From NCBI GenBank assembly GCA_016844745.1, contig JAERMQ010000044.1, positions 1-39,018 of the forward strand: DNA of 39,018 bases. Direction: 5' to 3'. This DNA is from Ignavibacteria bacterium. Its GTDB lineage: Bacteria > Bacteroidota > Ignavibacteria > Kapaibacteriales > UBA2268. A model generated the notes under the pieces. The model was not told where the DNA came from and made no database searches. It worked only from the letters and a program-made list of their open reading frames with translations. A program made the translations under genes and the position numbers. Shown one piece after another: positions 24,767 to 33,200 of the stretch. Each line of letters opens with the position of its first letter. Position 1 is the first letter of the stretch.

Positions 24767-25495
24767 TCAATAAGAAATTTGTTTATAATTGAAAAGTTCG
24801 AAGTCTTTTTCAAATAAGCGATTTATTTTCTCAATTGAACGTTGACTCATTCTATCAATATATCGATAGCCAAATAAATTGTTTTTTGCACCACCTTCCA
24901 AATCAACTACATGAAGATTGCCATCCGGTACATTATCAATACCCACCCGGTTAAGGAAATCTCGAAAATCATCCTCAAAATTCTCGACTTTGCCAATAAA
25001 ATCAACAAACTGCTTTCCAGCAACATGGGTCCAATAATGTGATGGGTGAAGCGGGAAATTCGAATTTCGTCCAATCTCATATATTTGCTCATCACTTATC
25101 AGTTCAAGCCAGTCGTCAAATTTAAACTGTGCCTGACATAATTGTGAAAAATTCTCCGCTAATTGTTTCATAACAAGGTCACGAATCCATGGTTCAGGAT
25201 AATTTGAATATGGCTGCTCTTTAATATCTTTTTGAAGTTGGCGGAAACCGGAAAATGCCCTATCATAAGGATTCCTTACAAATGATGCTTTAAAATATTC
25301 TAACTTACTTTCAGGGAGACATGAAAAATCAGTACATGTTATATGTGGATGAACAACACGATTCAAATAGATATTAAAATAAAAGAAATTATCATATCTG
25401 CTATCATTATAATTTTGCAAACGGAAAGCCACAGTTTGGCTTGCAGTTTTCCATGGTGAAAACATAATAAATCGTTTTTGATTAGAAATTATCAT
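24767..25495 (-). CDS. PAPS-dependent sulfotransferase
   Basis: 242 residues with the sulfotransferase fold. SPWKTASQT (13-21) is the 5'-phosphosulfate loop with K16, and SFVRNPYDRAFSGF (71-84) is the 3'-phosphate site with R74 and S82. It ends with a typical EKDFELFNY segment. It should transfer sulfate from PAPS to a hydroxyl of a carbohydrate. A strong GGAGG lies about nine bases before the chosen ATG, fixing the start. It lacks the GWA modules of the second sulfotransferase in the cluster. No PAPS-synthesis genes are in the window. Confidence 0.88.
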   Translation of the reverse strand: MIISNQKRFIMFSPWKTASQTVAFRLQNYNDSRYDNFFYFNIYLNRVVHPHITCTDFSCLPESKLEYFKASFVRNPYDRAFSGFRQLQKDIKEQPYSNYPEPWIRDLVMKQLAENFSQLCQAQFKFDDWLELISDEQIYEIGRNSNFPLHPSHYWTHVAGKQFVDFIGKVENFEDDFRDFLNRVGIDNVPDGNLHVVDLEGGAKNNLFGYRYIDRMSQRSIEKINRLFEKDFELFNYKQISY

Positions 25496-25529
25496 CTATA
25501 ATCCTCCAAAAAATAGTAATTATTTATTT

Positions 25530-25665
25530 CAAATTAAGGGTGGTTCTAATAACTGTCATTCTGAACTTGTTTCAGAATCCATAATCTTTAAAAATCAAGA
25601 AGATAGATTCTGAAACAAGTTCAGAATGACAAAGAAATATGAATTATTAGAACCACCCTTAATTT
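25530..25665. repeat. Composite palindrome GGTTCTAA + GTCATTCTGAACTTG
   Basis: Outer arms CAAATTAAGGGTGGTTCTAA (25530-25549) and their inverse (ending 25665) surround inner arms of about 26 bp starting TGTCATTCTGAACTTGTTTC. Same nested design as 24594-24713. The minus-strand ORF6N gene reads into its right arm and stops inside it at 25595. Confidence 0.9.
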
Positions 25666-26062
25666 GAATAATTTTCTCTGCAAGTTCCTTATGAATACTC
25701 ATCAATTTTCTCAACTGAACAAAAGTTCTCATAATTGCTATATTAACCTCAATAGCTTTTTCACTCTTCAAGACTGATGATAACATAGCTACACCAAGTT
25801 CTGTGAAAGCATAAGGTAAATAACGTGCACCTCCCCATCTTGAGGTCACAAATTGTGACCTCAAGTTATTAAACTCTTGCCGTGTAAGAGTAATCATAAA
25901 ATCTTCAGGAAATCTTTTTATATTCCTTCTTACAGCCTGCTTCAAAGTCCTTGTTTCAGTTTCATACAGCAAAGCCAAATCAAAATCCATCATTACCTTT
26001 TCACCACGAATAAAGTAAATCCTTTCTATCAGATTTTCTTTGATAATTTCTAAATCAGGCAT
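25595..26062 (-). CDS. ORF6N-domain protein, C-terminus replaced by repeat element
   Basis: 155 residues. The ORF6N domain is well preserved: [19 protein letters not shown] (15-33), [18 protein letters not shown] (49-66), the usual [20 protein letters not shown] (74-93) and ANIAIMRTF-like [14 protein letters not shown] (106-119). After about residue 135 the reading frame enters the palindrome at 25530-25665, and the last 20 or so residues (ending NLFQNLSS) are simply translated repeat. The original tail has been lost, so the protein is truncated; the DNA-binding part could still work. Confidence 0.82.
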   Translation of the reverse strand: MPDLEIIKENLIERIYFIRGEKVMMDFDLALLYETETRTLKQAVRRNIKRFPEDFMITLTRQEFNNLRSQFVTSRWGGARYLPYAFTELGVAMLSSVLKSEKAIEVNIAIMRTFVQLRKLMSIHKELAEKIIQIKGGSNNSYFFVILNLFQNLSS

Positions 26063-26257
26063 TGTATAAAATTTACAACTGTTTTAGCATTAATTATTTT
26101 TTTGCAATCGAATTATTCCCAATTAACAAATTTCAATGTACTTTTATTACCAAAGCTGCGGTTCATATAATTTATCAAAGCCTTGCCGCCGGTTTTCGGT
26201 ATATGGATGTATATGTATTTGTTATTCAACTTTTACTTAGAGGACTAATTAAATTGA

Positions 26258-27829
26258 TTATTTAAATAATTTTTTAAAAGGTATCTCGTAAGATTTGTAA
26301 TAAACCGTTCTATCAAAATTTAATATTTTAATAAAAAGTGGAAAATCTTCGTCCAAATATTTTATAGGAATAACCGCTTCAAATCCACATTTTACTATAT
26401 CAAAATCATTGTAATATTTAGCAACATCTTCTCGGTTATGCATTATTGTTACAAAATCATTGTCAGCATTTGATAAAAAAACACCATCACATGGTTTCCG
26501 GTTCGGATAATCAAAAGCCCATCCATTTATAACAATATATTCATCTGATATTTCAAATATAAGATTATTATCCATCATATTTTCAACATTAAGACCATTT
26601 AATGTCTCGAAATTATAATTCGTTTCCGTGTAAATTCGTTGAACCATCAGTTTTTTATTTAGGAAATCGTAAATAGGTTTAACATTTTTCAGTATTGGAT
26701 TTTGACTTTGATCTAATTTATTATTATCATCTTCAATGATAAATATTACGGGGTCAGTCTCATAATAGTATTTTTTATCATTACTAACAATTCTCATAAA
26801 TAATTCATGTTTTCCTTTCTCAAAATCCTTTCCGGGTATGCTTGTTTGAAATCCGCTAAATCTCAGATTAAAATTCTTATATATTTCTGCAATGTCCAGA
26901 GCATCAATGCCATACATAGTAAAGAATTCCTTATTGTCTATATATAAATAAACAGAATCTGCAACTTTATTTGACTTTTTATCAATTGCCCACCCTTTGA
27001 TATTAATAAAAGCACTGTTCTTCACAGTCATAAATTTCTGAAACGGGGTATTATTTATTGTTACTAAACCCAGGTCAGTTCTTTCAGGTAACTTTTCGAG
27101 TGATTCAATAGTTAAAATAAATTTGCTACGGGATTCTTTAAAAAGTTTCTTCCCAAATTCATATAGCTGGCAATCAAAGGGGTTTGTTTGTTTTATTACT
27201 TCAATAATTTCATCGTTCAAAACTTCGGATTCCTGATTCTTTTCAGGATTGATATTTGACGGTAAAACAAATACAGGATTCAATTTGATAAGTTTATTTA
27301 AGATGAATAAAGTTTCATCCAGGTGTTCCTGAATTCCGACAAGAATGAATTCTTTTCTGGTAAGATTTAATTTTGCAATATCTAAAATTTTATCATCAAT
27401 TGAACCAATAGGTAAATTGACATATTCTTCGCCTGCTAAATACCTTGTCATTAAATTATCAAAATGGAAATCAACCTTATTTTTTAGAAAGTCAACTAAG
27501 ATAAATCCTTCTTTTTTTATTAATGGTTGGAATATATGATCCTTTTCTTTTTTAATGTGAAAAAAATTTGAAATTACCCTATTTACCGGATTTCTCAAAA
27601 CAGTAAAATATTTATAATCATCTTGGGAATTTATATGTTTATGAATACCATAACTAAAATGCCCTTTTATCATTTTATAATTTATATCAGGTATTAATCT
27701 AATATAATCATCAAAAAAATTGTCCAATTCGAATTCTAAAAAATGCTTACTTCCGTAAGCATTTTTTAAGAATTCGCCAATCGTATTTCCTGCTGTTTTA
27801 TGTAAATGCAGGAATATATATTTAGTCAT
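26258..27829 (-). CDS. Sulfotransferase fused to two GWA modules
   Basis: 523 residues. Residues 1-235 are a sulfotransferase: LHLHKTAGNTIGEFL (7-21) is the phosphosulfate loop (K11, T12, T16) and FTVLRNPVNRVISNFF (75-90) the 3'-phosphate site (R79, S87), in the style of the Sulfotransfer_2/heparan 2-O group. Two Gly-Trp-Ala modules follow, at about 265-368 (INIKGWAIDKKSNKV) and 425-520 (VINGWAFDYPNRKP). A sulfotransferase joined to the same module as the neighbouring glycosyltransferases argues that the module recognises the shared glycan or organises the enzymes. The stand-alone module gene is 15 bases upstream. AGGGA precedes the ATG. Confidence 0.85.
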   Translation of the reverse strand: MTKYIFLHLHKTAGNTIGEFLKNAYGSKHFLEFELDNFFDDYIRLIPDINYKMIKGHFSYGIHKHINSQDDYKYFTVLRNPVNRVISNFFHIKKEKDHIFQPLIKKEGFILVDFLKNKVDFHFDNLMTRYLAGEEYVNLPIGSIDDKILDIAKLNLTRKEFILVGIQEHLDETLFILNKLIKLNPVFVLPSNINPEKNQESEVLNDEIIEVIKQTNPFDCQLYEFGKKLFKESRSKFILTIESLEKLPERTDLGLVTINNTPFQKFMTVKNSAFINIKGWAIDKKSNKVADSVYLYIDNKEFFTMYGIDALDIAEIYKNFNLRFSGFQTSIPGKDFEKGKHELFMRIVSNDKKYYYETDPVIFIIEDDNNKLDQSQNPILKNVKPIYDFLNKKLMVQRIYTETNYNFETLNGLNVENMMDNNLIFEISDEYIVINGWAFDYPNRKPCDGVFLSNADNDFVTIMHNREDVAKYYNDFDIVKCGFEAVIPIKYLDEDFPLFIKILNFDRTVYYKSYEIPFKKLFK

Positions 27830-27844
27830 ATTTCCCTAAGAGAT

Positions 27845-28264
27845 TTACTTTGCAATAATATTGACAAAATAATCAGGTTCAAAGTATTCCTTGCCATTAG
27901 CAGAAACAATCTTTATTTTAAGATGATGCGTTCCCTTCCCAATTTCGCTTACATTCACTGGACAACGAAAGCCTGTGAAACGCATGTCTGCATTATAAAT
28001 TTTCTCAATATCCGGTCTTTTCAAGCCGTAATTTGCTTTGAAAAGTTTGATTCCGTCAACTTCAATATAGACTTCCGACGCAGGCTTATTTGCCGCTTCG
28101 TCTATTGCCCAGCCGTCAACGTTGAATTCGACAACACCCGATATCGGAATAGGCTGCGGATAGCCTTCAACCTTTGCATCGTTCACAAATTCAAGATTAT
28201 GGGTTGTTGCCTGAAAACTCTTCTTTAAACTTTTCAGCGGATTGGTTGTTAATGCTTTGCTCAT
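27845..28264 (-). CDS. Stand-alone GWA-module protein
   Basis: 139 residues, essentially one module: VDGWAIDEAANKPASEVYIE, followed by YGLKRPDIEKIY, FTGF and a last strand pair (HHLKIKIVSANGKEYF). No signal peptide or membrane helix, so it is probably cytoplasmic or works through its partners. AAGGAGA lies just before the ATG. It sits between the modular GT-A transferase (24 bases upstream) and the modular sulfotransferase. The best guess is a binding or scaffold protein for the same glycan; this is inference. Confidence 0.75.
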   Translation of the reverse strand: MSKALTTNPLKSLKKSFQATTHNLEFVNDAKVEGYPQPIPISGVVEFNVDGWAIDEAANKPASEVYIEVDGIKLFKANYGLKRPDIEKIYNADMRFTGFRCPVNVSEIGKGTHHLKIKIVSANGKEYFEPDYFVNIIAK

Positions 28265-28287
28265 ATTTCTCTCCTTCTATTATTAAT

Positions 28288-29724
28288 TTATTTTTTATAA
28301 ATAAAATTACTGTCCATTTCAACATTAAAAATGAATTTCTGGCTTCCTGCAAAATATGACTTTTTATCGAAAGCTAAAACTTTCACCATAAGCTCGTGCC
28401 TGCCTAATCCGAGCTTTTTCAGCGGAATATTGGTAAGGAAGCCTGCTTTGATATATTCCTCCACTCCGAATGATTTAACAATATCCGGGCGGTAATTACC
28501 ATAAAAAGTAGGATACATCACGCCATCAACCTCAAGATAAACACCTCCTGCCAGCCTGTTGACCAGCCGGTCAATCGCCCAGCCTACTACCGTTATTTGC
28601 GGCTCTTTTACCTGAACCTCAACTACTTCCTCAGGATTAGTAATTGTCTTGCCGCTGAGCATATCGACGTTGAAGTATGTCCAATCGTCTATTAGGCTCA
28701 ATCCTTCAAGGCTGGGTTCGGTTATTTCTTTATTTGACATCGCGAATGGTTTTTCAATTGAATCCATCAACACTTCGCGGTATAGCTTACGTGTCTCGAA
28801 TTCGATTTTCTCACCGGAATCGAAATAATCGTAACTCCACGGCGTTTTCCTTATTTCAGTCTGGTCGTGCTGATTCAGCATGTCAACATATTCTTCTCTC
28901 AGCATAAAGACTGGGTCTGCGCTTCCCGGGGCATATTTATTCATCATAGCTTCATTTGCTCCGGAATCGAATCCGGTAAAATGGAAGAAGCGCAGCGGTT
29001 CGCCGTTTATATGCCAATTGCCGTTGTGGTGCGTAATCCTGCGCATAGACATATTCCACGGAGCAGCGTCATAGCCGGGATGACGCAGTACGAATGTATT
29101 GAAGAAACATGGAGCCAAATCGAGCCATTTCTGGTCGTTCCAGATACCGTTCCACAGCTCTTCGTAGCAGAACATATCCAAACGGCAAGCCCACCAATCG
29201 GCAAGTTTGCGACCTTCATAGGAATTACGCAATCCGAGGAATCCCAGATTATATGCTCCATATTTAGATGCACTTAATTCATTATCGCGGATTGCATCCA
29301 TCGTAATGCGTTTTGTTTCCTTTTTCTCAGGGATGGTTAAATGCGGAGACAGCACAATATCGTAATGATTCAGCGCTCTGTCTAATTCTTCCATTGGTGA
29401 AATTATCATTATATCGGGGTCGATAAATACGATTTTCTCTTCCTCAGGAAAAGTATCCATTATGAAACGGAAGAACTGCCCTTTGATAGCACAGGAACCC
29501 TCGACAATATGATATTTGAACATGAAGTGTTCGAAGTTATCGAAGCCGATATCCTTAGCCAGATATACATTATCTATATTGGGATAATCCTTTATAGCCG
29601 GATGGATTTCCTTTTCCAGCAGGCAAACCGAGAACTTCATATTCGGGTCAACTTTTTTAATTGAATCGGCAAGCGTCAATACCTTCGATATATAATTGGC
29701 GCATGTACAGTTCAGTATCATCAT
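28288..29724 (-). CDS. GT-A (GT8-like) glycosyltransferase with C-terminal GWA module
   Basis: 478 residues. The N-terminal 330 residues are a GT-A nucleotide-sugar transferase: opening NCTCANYISKVLTLADSI, FRFIMDTFPEEEKIVFIDPD with the DxD-type metal site (FIDPDIMI), then YNLGFLGLRNS, and FHFTGFDSG, as in GT8-like proteins. The C-terminal 100 residues (about 375-470) are one GWA module (TVVGWAIDRLVNRLAGGVYL). No membrane helix is visible. Which sugar it adds is unknown. A CTTTGTG inverted repeat and the GxxExxY gene separate it from the giant glycosyltransferase. Confidence 0.82.
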   Translation of the reverse strand: MMILNCTCANYISKVLTLADSIKKVDPNMKFSVCLLEKEIHPAIKDYPNIDNVYLAKDIGFDNFEHFMFKYHIVEGSCAIKGQFFRFIMDTFPEEEKIVFIDPDIMIISPMEELDRALNHYDIVLSPHLTIPEKKETKRITMDAIRDNELSASKYGAYNLGFLGLRNSYEGRKLADWWACRLDMFCYEELWNGIWNDQKWLDLAPCFFNTFVLRHPGYDAAPWNMSMRRITHHNGNWHINGEPLRFFHFTGFDSGANEAMMNKYAPGSADPVFMLREEYVDMLNQHDQTEIRKTPWSYDYFDSGEKIEFETRKLYREVLMDSIEKPFAMSNKEITEPSLEGLSLIDDWTYFNVDMLSGKTITNPEEVVEVQVKEPQITVVGWAIDRLVNRLAGGVYLEVDGVMYPTFYGNYRPDIVKSFGVEEYIKAGFLTNIPLKKLGLGRHELMVKVLAFDKKSYFAGSQKFIFNVEMDSNFIYKK

Positions 29725-29772
29725 AAATTCAAACTCTCTTTTTTAATATTTTTCAACTTTTATCTTTTTTTT

Positions 29773-29887
29773 CCTTTGTGTACTTTGTGCTTACCTTTGT
29801 GTACTTTGTGTTAAAATACTTACCTTTTATTTAGAGACCATTTTTACCACAAAGGACACCAAGGTAAATCACAAAGGGCACAAAGGT
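29773..29887. repeat. CCTTTGTG inverted repeat, second copy
   Basis: CTTTGTG units (CCTTTGTGTACTTTGTGC and a second set) face CACAAAG units on the right (CCACAAAGGACACCAAGG). Nearly the same element as 9201-9303. It ends a few bases before the GxxExxY stop codon. Confidence 0.82.
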
Positions 29888-29893
29888 ATATTT

Positions 29894-30265
29894 TCAATTA
29901 ATTACTCTTTTTATTCCATCTTTCAAATGCTTTACATTAAAATTTATTAGCAACCCAAGTTTATAACCTCCTATTTTAAGATAGGTCAATACTTGTGCTA
30001 AATGTAAATCCGATAATGCATCAACTGACTTTAATTCCAAAACCAATTTCTTTTCAACTAAAATATCAATCCTATAACCACATTCAAGTTTTATTTCTTC
30101 GTATATCAAAGGCAATGGTTTTTCTTTTTCAACAAATATTCCTGTTTTTTGAATCTCATAAAAAAGACATTCTTTATAAGCTGATTCTAATAAACCCGGA
30201 CCTAATTTAGTTTGTACCTTCATAGCTAAACCAATTACATTTTTTGATAGTTCATTCTCATTCAT
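29894..30265 (-). CDS. GxxExxY-family protein
   Basis: 123 residues. LGPGLLESAYKECLFYE (21-37) holds the name-giving G-x2-E-x2-Y; CGYRIDILVEKKLVLELKSV (62-81) has the D...E-x-K pattern of a PD-(D/E)XK nuclease-like fold. Function unknown; common as single genes between others in Bacteroidota and related phyla. The start lies 6 bases after the stop of the giant glycosyltransferase gene, so it is probably carried on the same transcript. Confidence 0.9.
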   Translation of the reverse strand: MNENELSKNVIGLAMKVQTKLGPGLLESAYKECLFYEIQKTGIFVEKEKPLPLIYEEIKLECGYRIDILVEKKLVLELKSVDALSDLHLAQVLTYLKIGGYKLGLLINFNVKHLKDGIKRVIN

Positions 30266-30271
30266 TGTTTT

Positions 30272-33200
30272 TTAGCTCTTTAAAACAAAATCCTCCGAAA
30301 CCAAAGTTAGATTCGGATTATAGTATGGGTCGGCAAAATCAGCGATATTGCCCCACTTCTCATAATATATTTCTATTTCATTATTGAACCGCTCTACCTT
30401 TTCCGGGGAATCCTCATACCCACGAAATGCAGATTCATGATGATTCAATTCGCAATGCGGAGTCCAGACGATTCTGTATCCGAGACTAATGATTTTCAGG
30501 CACAAATCAACATCATTCAAAGCTACTGCAAGCCTTTCGTCAAAGCCACTGATTTCCTCGAAAACATCTTTTCTTGTCATTAAGCAGGCTGCAGTAACGG
30601 CAGAAAAATTATTCACTGCTTTCAATCTCCCAAAGTAACCGGCTGATTCACGTGGATAATGCCTGTGAGCATGACCGGCAAGACCTCCGATTCCGATAGT
30701 AACTCCACCATGCTGAACCATGCCGTCGGGATAATAAAGCTTTGCTCCGACAGCGCCAATATCTTTTTGTCCGGCATACTCAACGAGCCGCTCCAACCAA
30801 TCTTCCGAAATTACTTCAGTATCGCAATTAAGGAACAGCAGATATTTGCCGGAAGCTGAACGGGCGCCAAAATTGCAAATTTCCGAGAAGTTGAATTCGT
30901 GATTCCAGTTCAGGATTTTGACTGTTGGATTATTTATTGATTTATAATATTCGAATGTCTGCTCTTCTGTGCTGCCGTTATCAATAACCAATACTTCGTA
31001 ATTCTGATAAGTAGTCTTTTGAAGGATGGAGCTAATGCATGTTTCAAGGATTTTGACTTTATCTTTAGTTGGTATGATAATTGAAACAAGTTCGCGCTCA
31101 CCATTTAGGTTATATTTCAGGTTGAAAATACCCGGATGTGGGGTTTCATCCACCGAAGCATTCAAATCCTTTATAGCAATGAATTTTGAAAGCGATTCAA
31201 ATTCGTTTTCCTGATAGAATTCCGGTATCTTATATTTCTGGTCACCAAGGGAAAGTTGTCTCCTATGAAACAAAACCTTTGGAATATGGCAAATATTCCG
31301 GGAATGTGATGTTAAAAGTAGTGAAATAAAGTAATTGTTTCTGTTATAAATATTTTCAATAAGCTCATCATTAAATGAATCGAACATGGATTTATCGAAC
31401 ACAAAAAAGCTGCCAATATAATTGGAATTGAGCATAAATTCGGGACTCCAATCCGGTTTGAAATTCGGCATTGTTCTTTTCTGTTTGAAGGAAATTATAT
31501 CTTCATCGGTATAGATAAAGTCGATACTGCGGTCGGTATTCAGCTTTTCGACAATTTCATGGAATGTGAATTTGGATGGTAAATCCTGATAATTCAGCAA
31601 ACAAATATAATCACCGTCTATTAAATCAATGGTTAATGGTAAATGGTCATTGGTAACAATGGAGCATGCTCCATTGTTGATGATAGAATTCGTTATTCGT
31701 AATTCGTAATTCCTGTCTATTTTTTTATTTTGAAAAAAGACCGGCTTTATTCTTGAGCTATGGTACGAATACTGAACCAATAATTCTTTTGTATAAAAAT
31801 CCGTTGTGCCGGTATCGATAATAATCAACTCCCAGTTATAGTAAGTTTGTTCTATTAAAGTATCGAATAATTGAACGAGAAGACTCGGATTCGGGTTCTC
31901 AACTACTGCTACGATACTAAATTTGGGTTCGTAGTCGTAGTTCAAACTAACCATCCGGTCGAGTTCCTGGTCGTTATACTCTTTACTAACATACTTCTCT
32001 TTGTAGTGTGAATCCCAGTTTTTGACCGGAAATTCCTCATCGACAATTCCACGAACGTAATTATGCATGAAAATTTTGATTTTCTCTACTGGAACTTGCT
32101 TTGTAAAAACAGACGAGAAGCGGAATCCGAGAGTATCGGAGCCTTCGAATTGCCAGTTCTTTTTAATATCCGGTCGGAACATACCATGATGCGCCAATCC
32201 TATAAGCTCATCATTTACCCGAAATTCAATTTTTTTTATTCCATCCGGGAGCGCAGCCCACCCGAATACGGCAATCGAATCCAAATACCGGACGGCTCTA
32301 TCGACTTGCAAGACATGAGGATTGCTTTCCCAAAACTTCTGCTCTAAGTTATAATTGACTTCGTAATTTTTTTTTAGGTAATCGAGGAAGAATTCCATTG
32401 CAGCTTCGGCTGAAATATCATCGATGATATAACCCGATTTATAAAGCTTAATCCGCTCTGCATGGGCTCCAATATCGAATGATGCAATAGGAAGCTCCAT
32501 TGAGATAACTTCGGATGTTGAATACGAAAAAGTTTCAGGACAAATGGAGGGCATGAAAATAATATCGATTCCATGGCTTACAATCAGACCAGGCAGTTCA
32601 TCGCGTGAATATGTTCCTGTTACTACTAAATTCTCACTCTGTATCTTTTCATATAGATTACCTATTACAACAATCTTAATTTGCCCATTATATTCCCTGT
32701 CGATTGTTTCAACCATCGATTTTATTACTTCGCTGCCTTTGTGGAACGAGATATGCCCAATAACACCGATATTCAGGGTTGAATCCTTTTTTGCTTTCAA
32801 ATTAATTGGTTGCAAAGGCTCAACTTTGTGCGGTTCAATTGATATTAAGTCAAGATTAAGAAAGGGATAGGCTTTTGTAACAAGTCTCTTTGATGACATT
32901 GAAAAGACAATTACCCTTGAGCTTAATGAAAGTAATTCTCCCCAAATCCGCCTCCATTCACCAATATCATCATGTTTGAAAAGTAAAAGATTAAGCTGAT
33001 TACTCGCCATACAAGCATTGCAAACGGATAAATCATCGGGTATATTACAGAATTTCCCTTGGTTATTTAATAATACATAACTTGGGCAAACGCAGTAATA
33101 ATCGTGTACAGGTGTTATAAGATTGAAATTCGTGATTTTTTTTAATTCAATTAATTTCTTCAGGAGCTTAAGTGTATCTTTATAAGAAACGAGATTGTTG

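Noticed and set aside
26147-26221. Minus-strand peptide HPYTENRRQGFDKLYEPQLW in the gap before the ORF6N gene
   Set aside because: It looks like the worn end of a real protein, but it is only about 24 codons with a stop on both sides and I cannot name the family, so it is not listed as a gene.
26062-26265. Plus-strand frame of 67 codons in the same gap
   Set aside because: No recognisable motif, no start signal, overlaps the ends of two convincing minus-strand genes and is probably chance in AT-rich DNA.
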